Part shown: positions 47,519 through 56,991 of the stretch, piece after piece
How positions within the stretch are numbered: the first letter of the stretch is position 1
How the letters are laid out: each line of letters starts with the position of its first letter
Assembly (NCBI RefSeq): GCF_003573695.1
Contig: NC_039358.1
Span: 193,788,418 to 193,852,417 of the forward strand
Direction: 5' to 3'
Length of the DNA stretch: 64,000 bases
From: Papaver somniferum
Lineage: Eukaryota > Streptophyta > Magnoliopsida > Ranunculales > Papaveraceae
Translations under genes and position numbers: made by a program
Notes under the pieces: generated by a model
What the model saw: only the letters and a program-made list of their open reading frames with translations
Databases searched by the model: none
Told to the model about the DNA's origin: nothing

Positions 47519-49303
47519 TGATAGACGTATTTATGTGTCTATTTTGTTCTCAATTATGTATATTGTTAGTTCTCGATTTTGTGTTTATTTTGTAATTTTA
47601 TGTAATTGTAGGTGTTTTTGGAGAAATGGATTTTTACGACGAAATCTTCTCGAAAAGTTGATAAAGGTACCCTACTATTCGGACTCTCAGTATGGATAAG
47701 GGGAAACCAATTGATAAGGGGCGCCCATGGCTATTTGCACCCCATAATTTACTGTTTCCGCTCCAGTTGCTAAAGGGACACCGTAGCTGGATTGAGGAGA
47801 CACTACCTTCTTCCCCGTTTAAAGTCTATTTTGGAGGGAAAACAACTGCCAGAGTTTGGATTCCAATTTCGGACTAGTTTTGGAGAGATTCAAGAGCTGA
47901 TTTTGGCGGCATGGTCTTCTGATGGTTAAACAGGGCCGGTATGGTTATTGGAATCGATCAGATTTGGCTGGATAATCAAGTTCTGGGTTAAACAGGGAGA
48001 GTGAACTTTTCTCGGTTTTATTCGATTTCTGGGCATGATAAAGAGAGATTTAATCGCAACTTTTCATTGGGCTGGACTTTATTGGACTAAACAGGGTTGG
48101 TACGTTTGGTTTTATCGACTAGAATAGGCTGCATGATAATTTGGAGAAAAACAGAGGAAACGTATCACGGGATACTCTGATTTGGCGTTTGAAGAGTTTT
48201 GTTCGGATTTTCTTCACTATTTTGATTGGGATTAATCTATTTCGATCAAACAGGGATGGTATAGGATTTAGATACGCAGAAAAACAAGTTTCCATGCATA
48301 TCTCGGTGAATCAGGTCAAGGAAAAGTCACGGAAATTTCATGGTGTATATTTGGAAACATACGTGAAGAAGCGGAGAGAAAGAGAGAAAGAGACTTGATT
48401 CTATCATCTGACAATTGGTATTACTTCCAGAGACGTGTAGAAGAGATAGAGAGAGAAAGAAAATCCCGGTGACTTCCGGTGAAAGAAAACCGAGATATTC
48501 TCGGATTTATTCGAGAGAATTTGGGGTCTCGTGTATATAAATAGGTGCTGGCAGGCTCAAAGAAGAGGATGGGGAGTTGGGGGTACGCTGCAGAGCTAAG
48601 AATCAGGCTGCAGGAAAAATTGCAGCAGCAGCAGGAAGAAGACTAAGCTGAAGAACATAAGGCTGTAAAGGACATTCGTTTCGTAGGGTCTTAAATTCAG
48701 AATCCTGCAACAGCCCGATTAGTAACAATTATCTTCAGTTTGCAACAATTTCTGAAACAGTTTATTCTGTAACAATTATATCTGTTACAGATTCTGCTGT
48801 AATATTATTTTTCTTCAATAAAACACCTATTCAGCCATGAGTTATTATTTTGAGCGTGTTTTCACCATGAAGAGCTAAACCCCAACGCTGGGACGACGGA
48901 GGAATCCTTATTTCACAATTGTTTGGTAACTATATTTGATTTTTTTATGACTTTTGCACTTGTTTTAATTGATTTATGATTTTCTTGATTCGTTGTGATT
49001 TTTTTCTGATAGCGTATGCTTAGTCTAAGAACTCTTGATGCGCTATGCTTATGATTTACATCTAATTCTTTATAAAATCTATTTTTGGGAAAGAAAGGAG
49101 TCGACAAAAGAGCTAGAATTGTTATGAGTCATTATATGAACCAATTGAATGTGATTAATGGTGGAAACCCAAGTTCCAGTTCTCTCGATAAATTGTGACA
49201 ATATTTTCTAGTATTTTCTATTTTTAAAGTCTGAAATCAATCTTTACAAGTCTTTGAACGAACTTTTACTACCACTTTACAACATCAATTTAAAAATACA
49301 TCA
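47519..49303 (+). repeat. 5' LTR of element E, 1785 bp
   Basis: TGATAGACGTATTTATGTG to aaaaatacatca. TATA (tatataaa) at 48534-48541. It differs from its partner by scattered substitutions. Confidence 0.92.
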
Positions 49304-49308
49304 ATTTT

Positions 49309-49326
49309 TGGCGCCGCCGACACGGA
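49309..49326 (+). other. Primer binding site of element E, variant tRNA-Asp type
   Basis: TGGCGCCGCCGACACGGA; the first eight bases match the Athila site and the rest diverge. Confidence 0.6.
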
Positions 49327-49868
49327 CTTGTATTTACATTTGTTTTAGGTTTCTTTTTATTTTTATTATTTTTTGTTCTTTTTTACGCGTTTTGGAATTT
49401 TTCGATTCTTTTCAGATTTGGAGCGAAGCTACAAGGGAAGAAAAAGTGTTATAAAAGGAAAGCATCGCCAAAGAAGGAAAGAAAAGAGGAATCCGAAAGG
49501 AGTGAAGAAGAAGATTTTGTATATAGTTATTTTGTTTTATTTTTAGAAATTGTAAATAGGGTGTTATTTTTGTAATTTTTCATTTCCTTTTTGGATATTT
49601 TTATTTTTGGACTTTTTGGACATTCTTGGACATTATTTTTAAACCCTAAGGAAGGGTCAAAATTAAATATCAACTGTTTGCAGGGAAGGACGACATTTAC
49701 GATACTGTCTCGGCCCCTCGGGTTCGTACACTGACATCGGAGTCGGTGGCCTGAGTCGACTTCAACGGTTCATCGTCCGTCTGGTACGGGAGGTAGGATT
49801 CTATCCACCCACGAATCCCCTGTCAGTGGGTTTTATTTTGTGTGACAACTCACACCCCTGCGATAGAA

Positions 49869-50902
49869 TGTCGAACTGGTATTACAATAGCCAATACAAC
49901 GAATATCAGACTGAGTTTCAAAATGGACGTTAATACTTTGACCATAGTGTGAATAATGGTTGGGAACATCAGCCTTTTGAAGGTTATGGTCCATACCATG
50001 GTGAGCCCAATTACTATCCACACGCCAACCGGTCATACGAGCAAAATTCCTCTCTACTAGAGTCAACATGTAAGTTAGCTGAGTCGACACATAAGTTAGC
50101 AGAAATGAATAACTTAGTTATGGACGAAAGCAATGCAACGAGTGAACTTTCTTTCCTAGATTCAATCAGGAAGTCATGTGAGTCGACTCAAAATATTTTG
50201 TTAGAGGCCCAGAACATAACTGCTCTTAATTTCCAATAGTACCTTTGAAAATGAAGATAGTTATTCACATAATCAAGATGACGAGGATAAAACTGGTAAC
50301 ACTACTTGTTTAGATGAGGTTCAACCATTTTCATGTTATTATAATGATGATTATGATGAGGATAGTGTTGATGAAGAATTTGAAATAAGTAGGCATAGTG
50401 ATCAGTAATTTGTTACTCCAATTGAGCTTAATAATGATAATGTTTCTAGTTCAAATCCAAATAATTTTAATAATTATTCACCTATTCAAAAGGACGAGGA
50501 TTTGACTAGAGATACTCCTGTTTTAGACGATGTAGTATTTCCTTTTGATTACGAAGCTAATAATGGTTTAGAGGAACGAGTTTTTTCTGAGAATATTGTT
50601 TTAGAGTCTAGCGATTTAGAAACATTAGTCTTAGACAAAGAAAGTGAACTCATATAGATGAGTGAGGATGAACCTGACTTAGAAGAATCAATTGACCATT
50701 TTCAGGAATCATATGACCTTGAAATTAGGGAAGTTGTGACTAGTCTTTCTAAAGATACTGAAAACTCTAAGTTTGGGGGTGATTATCATTCTCCATGTGC
50801 TTTAACTATTAGAAAGGTCCCTCACTTGGGACTTGACATATGTACCTCAACCATGTTACAAGATTATCTTCATACACATTTTCCTGAACCTAGTGATCCA
50901 TA
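49869..50902 (+). pseudogene. Gag-position protein of element E, Tyr/Asn-rich then acidic
   Basis: The start MSNWYYNSQYNEYQ is followed by a stop at 49933, then SVNNGWEHQPFEGYGPYHGE and a repeat LESTCKLAESTHKLAE with a coiled coil. Further stops and a frame change (about 50239, 50408, 50656) break a long acidic Asn/Asp/Glu-rich middle. The last part reads VPHLGLDICTSTMLQDYLHT and ends at 50902. The order Tyr-rich, coiled coil, acidic, then (P/L)-L-G-(L/M)-x-(I/V)-C-(T/A)-S matches the protein of element B. Function unknown. Confidence 0.5.
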
Positions 50903-51006
50903 AGGAAGTTCAGTTGTTAGAAACCCATCATCTGGTTTATGTGGTTTAGCCAGGCTATGATATCCAGATTGACTTTGTTTTCCCACCAAATATTTTTCGA
51001 CCAATT

Positions 51007-51465
51007 GTGCGAACGTATAAGTTTCATATGTGTCAATTATTAAGTTTTGAGACTAAACCTAATTACTTTATGAGATTAGGGTCGACACATTTGTTTAAGG
51101 AAGACCACCACTCTCATTGTGGTCAGCTGTGTGAGTCAAAACTGATTGACTTTAAGGATCCACAATTATTCAGGTTATTATTATGTGCTTCTAAGTTTTT
51201 ACTTGAGTTTTTCCAGACTCTAATACCTGAACCGAACCTTAGCTTTGAGGAATTCCAGCGCATGAAAATATTTTATCTAGACCCTTTCATAGAGCCTGAA
51301 CCTGAACCACAGCTAGATGTAGTTGTCTTAAACAGGAAACTAGACAAGGGTGCGCTTTATTTGTTAATTTTCTTGGCATGTTGCAGATTCCTTTTACTTG
51401 TGATAGCTCTATTTGATTTTGATGACCCACAAATATTTCGCCTATTACTTTATGATACGAGGTGA
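51007..51465 (+). CDS. Second ORF of element E with hydrophobic C terminus
   Basis: 152 codons. The N-terminal half has LIDFKDPQLFRLLLCASKF, and the C terminus has the similar FDFDDPQIFRLLLYD, an internal repeat. Between them come a Pro/Glu run (EPEPEPQL) and a hydrophobic stretch ALYLLIFLACCRFLLLVIAL, long enough for one membrane segment. The position after the gag-like gene would suit the env-like ORF of Athila elements, but I see no signal peptide and no recognised family. It may equally be the tail of the preceding protein in a new frame. Confidence 0.4.
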   Translation: MRTYKFHMCQLLSFETKPNYFMRLGSTHLFKEDHHSHCGQLCESKLIDFKDPQLFRLLLCASKFLLEFFQTLIPEPNLSFEEFQRMKIFYLDPFIEPEPEPQLDVVVLNRKLDKGALYLLIFLACCRFLLLVIALFDFDDPQIFRLLLYDTR

Positions 51466-52682
51466 TTAATCCTTTCTTATGTCTGGCTGAAGACGTTAAA
51501 ATTAGCATTTCTTGGGAGGTAACCCAATCTCATGCAACACGGTAATATCTTTCCTTATCTCTTTTGCTTCAAATGGTAATAGTTTCTCCTTGTTCATGCT
51601 TTTAATTTTATCTTTAGAACATTGAGGACAATGTTAGATTTAAGTTTGGGGGTATGGGAGAAACTTTTTAGTAGCAATAAATAAACTCCAGAGCCTAGAA
51701 ATTTATGCCTATTAAGGATTGCACTAACCAATCTAAGTGGATGGAAGCATTTTGGTTGTAGGAGTTGAGGAACCAATCTGATTAGATGGAAACATCTAAA
51801 GAGTCTATTCATAAAAGCACAGATCTCAGGTGTTAGAAATAACATGGTAGTTTCGCCATATCTCGGTGAGTCTTTTTCACTTCTGTTTTTATTTTTCTTT
51901 TTAAATATGTTTCTAAGTGATTTGGTGGGGCTCACGATTCAAGTTGTTACCAATGCTAGGGTGAATTAGAGTGATTGAGATACCGTGAAAAAAAAAATTG
52001 AGACCAGACCATTTGACCAAAAGGAATAAATTCAATAAAGTTGACCACTGGTACCCTTGTATATGCCAGTTGTGTTGACCTAGAGTTAGGTTATCTACCA
52101 CTGGTTCCCTTATATATGCCAGTGTGTTGATATTAGTCAGACTAGTACCTCAATCCATTAGGATAGATTCATTTTTGGCGGAGACCTTCAGACAAGATAT
52201 GGGAAACGTCGTTCACTTAGTAAACATCAAAACCATCTATGTTTTTCTCTATATCCATCTTCTTGATCTATCCATGTGATTAGTTTTGACTCCGAATATT
52301 GATGTCCATAGTGCGACTATCTGAGTAGAGCGCTGTCACTTATATATGAATTTTAGTATGCTTGAGTGCAAACTCGTGTACAACAATTGGAATTTCGCAT
52401 CAGGGTACTTCCTCTTATAGTCAATAAGTATGCCAACCAAGGAGATTCTTTAGTGCCTTCCAAGGTTCTGCGTAGATAGTTAGGGTCTGGAGTAAAGGTT
52501 TTGTGGGTATATCTCTTGTAAGCCTTCCCGAGACAATAACTCGGCCACTAGGGCCACCTGGGGGTTTAAAGGCTTGTTGCATACGCTAAATGCAACCGAC
52601 GATGCCTGCGACAGTGAGTTAGGATTTTATTTTCTATTTTATTTTTGCTCGAGGACTAGCAAATAATAAGTTTGGGGGTATT
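51466..52682 (+). other. 3' non-coding region of element E with two hairpin-PPT modules
   Basis: Module 1: AACATTG/CAATGTT arms around agga (51618-51635) then tttaagtttgggggtatggg. Module 2: TTTGCTCGAGGACTAGCAAA (52644-52663) then taataagtttgggggtat next to the 3' LTR. A duplicated block ccactggt(a/t)cccttgtatatgccagt lies at 52046-52127. No gene seen. Confidence 0.7.
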
Positions 52683-54465
52683 TGATAGACGCATTTATGT
52701 GTCTATTTTGTTCTCAATTATGTATATTGTTAGTTCTCGATTTTGTGCTTATTTTGCTATTTTATGTATTTGTAGGTGTTTTTGGAGAAATGGATTTTTA
52801 CGGCGAAATTTGCTCGAAAAGTTGATAAAGGTACCCTACTACTCGTACTTTCAGTATGGATAAGGGGAAACCAATTGGTAAGGGGCTCCCATGGCTATTT
52901 GCACCCCACAATTTACTGTTTCCGCCCCAATTGCTAAAGGGACATCGTAGCTGGATTAAGGGGACACTACCTTCTTCCCCGTTTAAAGTCTGTTTTGGCG
53001 GGAAAGCAACTGCCAGAGTTTGGATTCGAATTTCGGACTAGTTTTGGAGAGATTCAAGAGCTGATTTTGGCGGCATGGTCTTCTGATGGTTAAACAGGGC
53101 CGGTATGGTTGTTGGAATCGATTAGATTTGGCTGGATAATCAAGTTCTGGGTTAAACAGGGAGAGTGAACTTCTCTCGGTTTTGTTCGATTTCTGGGCAT
53201 GATAAATAGAAATTTAATCGCAACTTTTCATTGGGCTGGACTTTATTGGACTAAACGGGGTTGATACGTTTTCTTTGATCGACTAGAATAGGCTGCATGA
53301 TAGTGTGGAGAAAAACAGAGGAAACGTATCACGGGATACTCTGATTTGGCGTTTGAAGAGTTTTGTTCGGATTTTCTTCACTATTTTGGTTGGGATTAAC
53401 CTATTTCGATAAAACAGGGATGGTATAGGATTTAGATACGCAGAAAAACAAGTTTCCATGCATATCTCGGTGAATCAGGGCAAGGGAAAGTCACGGAAAT
53501 TTCATGGTGTATATTTGGAAACATACGTGAAGAAGCAAAGAGAAAGAGAGAAAGAGATTTGATTCTATTATCTGAAAGTTGGTATTACTTCCAGAGACGT
53601 GTAGAAGAGATAAATAGAGAAAGAAAATCCCGGTGACTTCAGGTGAAAGAAAACCGAGATATTCTCGGATTTATTCGAGAGAATTTGGGGTCTCGTGTAT
53701 ATAAATAGGTGCTGGCAGGATCAAAGAAGAGCATTGGGAGTTCGGGGTACGCTGCAGAGCTAAGAATCAGGTTGCAGGAGAAATTGCAGCAGAAGGAAGA
53801 AGACTAAGTTGAAGAACATAAGGCTGTAAAGGACAGTCGTTTCGTAGGGTCTTAAATTCAGAATCCTGTAACAGCCCGATTAGTAACAATTATCTTCAGT
53901 TTGCAACAATTTCTGAAACAGTTTATTCTGTAACAATTATATTTGTTACAGATTCTGCTGTAATACTATTTTTCTTCAATAAAACACCTATTTAGCCATG
54001 AGTTATTATTTTGAGTGTGTTTTCACCATGAAGAGCTAAACCCCAACGCTGGGACGACGGAGGAAGCCTTATTTCACAATTGTTTGGTAACTATATTTGA
54101 TTTTTTTTATGACTTTTGCACTTGTTTTAATTGATTTATGATTTTCTTGATTCGTTGTGATTTTTTTCTGATAGCGTATGCTTAGTCTAAGAACTCTTGA
54201 TGCGCTATGCTTATGATTTACATCTAATTCTTTATAAAATCTACTTTTGGCAAAGAAAGGAGTCGACAAAAGAGCTAGAATTGTTATGAGTCATTATATG
54301 AACCAATTGAATGTGATTAATGGTGGAAACCCAAGTCCCAGTTCTCTCGATAAATTGTGACAATATTTTCTAGTATTTTCTATTTTTAAAGTCTAAAATC
54401 AATCTTTACAAGTCTTTGAACGAACTTTTACTACCACTTTACAACATCAATTTAAAAATACATCA
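52683..54465 (+). repeat. 3' LTR of element E, 1783 bp
   Basis: Partner of 47519-49303; TATA at 53698-53705. Confidence 0.92.
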
Positions 54466-54830
54466 GAATGTTGTTAACACAGGTACTTCTAAATTTTCTC
54501 TTGATAATGCTTCTTCAACTATACCAGGTAGCTTGATAAATACCGATGTAAAGGAAAAAGAAGAAGTAAATAATGATGAGCAAGATGCTCATCTTATTAC
54601 ACCCTGACATGTTCATGTTGCATCTCTTTTAATTATGTTTAGTTAAAAAGGGATGCTCATGATTCTCAGGATTTTCATCTTGAGAAAGCTGTCAGGATTC
54701 TAGTGCATTCGATGTTACTTTATTCCGTTTGCTCCTCAACATCTATTTCTTTTTACGTTTTGGGCTTCTTTGGTCTATCTTAGGCCCGGTTCTCCAGTAC
54801 ACGCACCAACCCTCACGAACGGCATGTTTC

Positions 54831-54860
54831 CTAGGGTTTGATGGAATTCCTTATATATAT
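54831..54860 (+). promoter_or_regulatory. Candidate internal promoter before sORF2 of element C
   Basis: ctagggttt (telo-box-like) then ttatatatataatg; the sORF2 ATG at 54912 follows about 55 bp downstream in the context gtgcacaATGG, as in element A. Confidence 0.5.
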
Positions 54861-54911
54861 AATGTATTCCAGAAGTACAAAAAGATTTTCTAAAAGTCTT
54901 TTTGGTGCACA

Positions 54912-55172
54912 ATGGAGGGAAGCAACAAGGTTGATGATGTTGAGCTTTGTCCTATTGATATCTCGTGCTTTCATGCTCTTGATCATGAAAACGAAGACAA
55001 ACTACTAGTTCAGATTTCTTCACAACTGGTAAGAAATCTTCTTGGAGACTTTAAGGTCGTTCGAGAACAACTCAGTATTGCAACGAGGAAACTTGACTAC
55101 CTAAAATGCGAACTAAGGAATGAAACTGAGGAACTCATTCTTGTTCAATCTCTGGTTGCAGACAAGATTTAG
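54912..55172 (+). CDS. Small second ORF (sORF2) of element C, 86 aa
   Basis: Intact. Acidic N terminus, ISCFHALDHENEDK, then SSQLVRNLLGDFKVVREQLS and a coiled-coil-like C-terminal half (RKLDYLKCELRNETEELILV). It has no family that I recognise. The best support that it is a real gene is the same protein in decayed form in element A, with a similar upstream TATA and start context. It lies between ORF1 and the polypurine-tract row, a position used by env-like or accessory ORFs in Sireviruses. No membrane segment is visible, so an env function is unlikely. Confidence 0.55.
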   Translation: MEGSNKVDDVELCPIDISCFHALDHENEDKLLVQISSQLVRNLLGDFKVVREQLSIATRKLDYLKCELRNETEELILVQSLVADKI

Positions 55173-56991
55173 TTTTTCGTCTGATCCTGGTTCTAGTTTG
55201 TTGCCTAGCATGTCTTCTTTTTGGATTAATTGGAAGAATAACTAGTGCTTTGAATAGCGAAGATTGTGACTATACATAGCTATTTTGTTTTCATATTCTT
55301 ATGTTTATTTTTTAGGTTTATTGGTTTTAAATTCTAAAAATATTTGGAGGATGATATTATTGCAGTATTAATCTGTTTTGAAGTATTGCAATTTTTTTAT
55401 CGGATATGTATTGTTTGCATCCGTGAACTTGAAGGTCCCATATTGTGTCAAAAGTAAAGTCGTTCATAAATTGATATTCGTATTGATGAAAGGACGAATG
55501 GACTTTTGACAATTACAAAAGTTATGCCTATGCAGTCATTTATTTGATGGAAAATAGGATGAAATCTTTTGTTTGACAAGGATAAAGTATATTATGTCGT
55601 TATGCAAATAGTGATGGAAAATAGAATAGATCCTTGTATGTTATCCACGGTATTGATCTTCATTGATCCATTTTGTTATGTTTTACCGTGAAGGCTCCAT
55701 TGTGTATATTATGTTGAGCACCTTACAACTATGTTGATTAATATTGGCCTTGTTGGTTGTTCCATGAGATGCTATATTTTGAGCATTCTTGAACTAAATT
55801 AATCATCTTGATTCGTTATTTAGTTATTTGCTCCGAAAGTCTTCTTTTGTCGAGCAAAATCTTTTGACAATTAAATTGATTACTTCGGTGATTAGTTTGG
55901 TTGTGTATTCCAATTAGATTAATTATAGATTCTCTTGTAATTAATCTAGTTGAGTTTTTCATATATTCCACAAGTTCTTGTGTTGAGTATATGAACGGCT
56001 ATACTAATCATGTTCTATTGGTTGATATAGTCGTATATTCCGTAAAGTTTTCCTTATGTTGAGTATTTGAACGATTAAGGTAGTCATCTCCGTGTGGTTA
56101 TCTTAGTCGCAGCTCCGTGAGTTTTCTTATGTCGAGCACATTCAATTAAATTGATCACTTTTGTGGTTTGATTTAGTTCTGTATTCCGATTAAATTAATC
56201 ATGGGTTCACTTGTGATTAATTTGGTTGAGTTTTGGATATAAAAAATCATTTCCATGGTTTTTGGTGTCCAATTAAAAAATCCTTATTTTCTTTCGAAAT
56301 TAAGGTCGCTCTTGTTGTTCCTTCGGAAATGACATCAAATGGGGGAGAGTTCTTTTGAACTTGTGCTTAATGGTAGTATCTTGCGGGGTATGCGGCTGTG
56401 GAATTTTATAGGGGTTATCTTGTATCTTAAAACTCCTTGATGAATGCATTTAGCTTCGGCTTTATGATTGCATCTAAATTAAGTTGGTATGTATTTTTTC
56501 TTTTAGTCTATGAAATGTCTCTTGTGGAAATTTCATTATGATCCCATTCTTTTACCTTTGCCAATTTTATTGAGAAAAAGGGGGAGAAATAATGTAATTC
56601 ACACTACAAATACATATGGTTCTTGAATCATTGTGTAAGGGGGAGTGGTTTCCATGATCGAGATGGAGTATTGACTAAGGGGGAGTGATACATATGACCA
56701 TAGTATTGTTGTTAAAGTCGTGATGCAATTGGACTTTGATGTTACATAATGATACTATGTCACTGGAAAATAATGATCGAGAAAATCGATTTCTCTCATT
56801 GTTATAGCTACGTATCTTCAACAACGGTGGTGCTAAACTTAGAACCTTTGGGATCATTGGAGTACTTGGAAGGACGAAGATTTCAAGGAACGTTGAAGAT
56901 TAGACTATGGAATAGGAGCCACTAAAGTTTATCTTTTTTGTATTCCATATGTATTAATAGTTTTGTCACTAAAATTGACAAAGGGGGAGAT
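55173..56991 (+). other. 3' untranslated region of element C: hairpin repeats and polypurine-tract row
   Basis: No gene seen. 55740-56240 holds several diverged units of about 90-100 bp built on attaaattgatca..tggtttgatttagt..gtattccg. The best inverted repeat is aaattaatca (56192-56201) with tgattaattt (56214-56223). Polypurine tracts lie at 56341, 56576-56586, 56637-56645, 56677-56685 and 56979-56990, the last next to the 3' LTR. Confidence 0.65.

Larger units (their letters stand above)
47519..54465 (+). mobile_element. Element E: Athila-like non-autonomous gypsy element, 6.9 kb
   Basis: LTRs 47519-49303 and 52683-54465, exact duplication GAATG (47514-47518 and 54466-54470), inside ORF1 of element C. 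The internal 3.4 kb encodes one decayed gag-position protein family and a second ORF with a hydrophobic segment. There is no protease, RT or integrase. Confidence 0.92.
46266..54607 (+). pseudogene. Shortened gag-like ORF1 of element C, split by element E
   Basis: Own coding sequence 46266-47518 and 54471-54607. MDKSIISDN.. leads to an acidic LDDLSDDSD stretch, then a coiled coil (RKLRKLFKGYDGGYK, SECDNLLRNLCMLKERLAET) and RGLGYKGRDAP. A zinc knuckle follows, CYYCGNKGYSERRC, with Tyr in place of the metal-binding His, then Lys/Arg/Asn-rich sequence and the end DEQDAHLITP. Breaks: a stop at 46446, a one-base insertion near 46830 and a stop after LTWMSK near 47185. The layout matches the C-terminal half of a Sirevirus gag running into the start of pol. 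The capsid-like half is absent although the start codon context is conserved with element A. Confidence 0.65.

Noticed and set aside
47692..53041. 61-codon ORF present in both LTRs of element E (47692-47877 and 52856-53041)
   Set aside because: The two copies differ at many amino-acid positions relative to the low overall LTR divergence, so no purifying selection; a chance LTR ORF.
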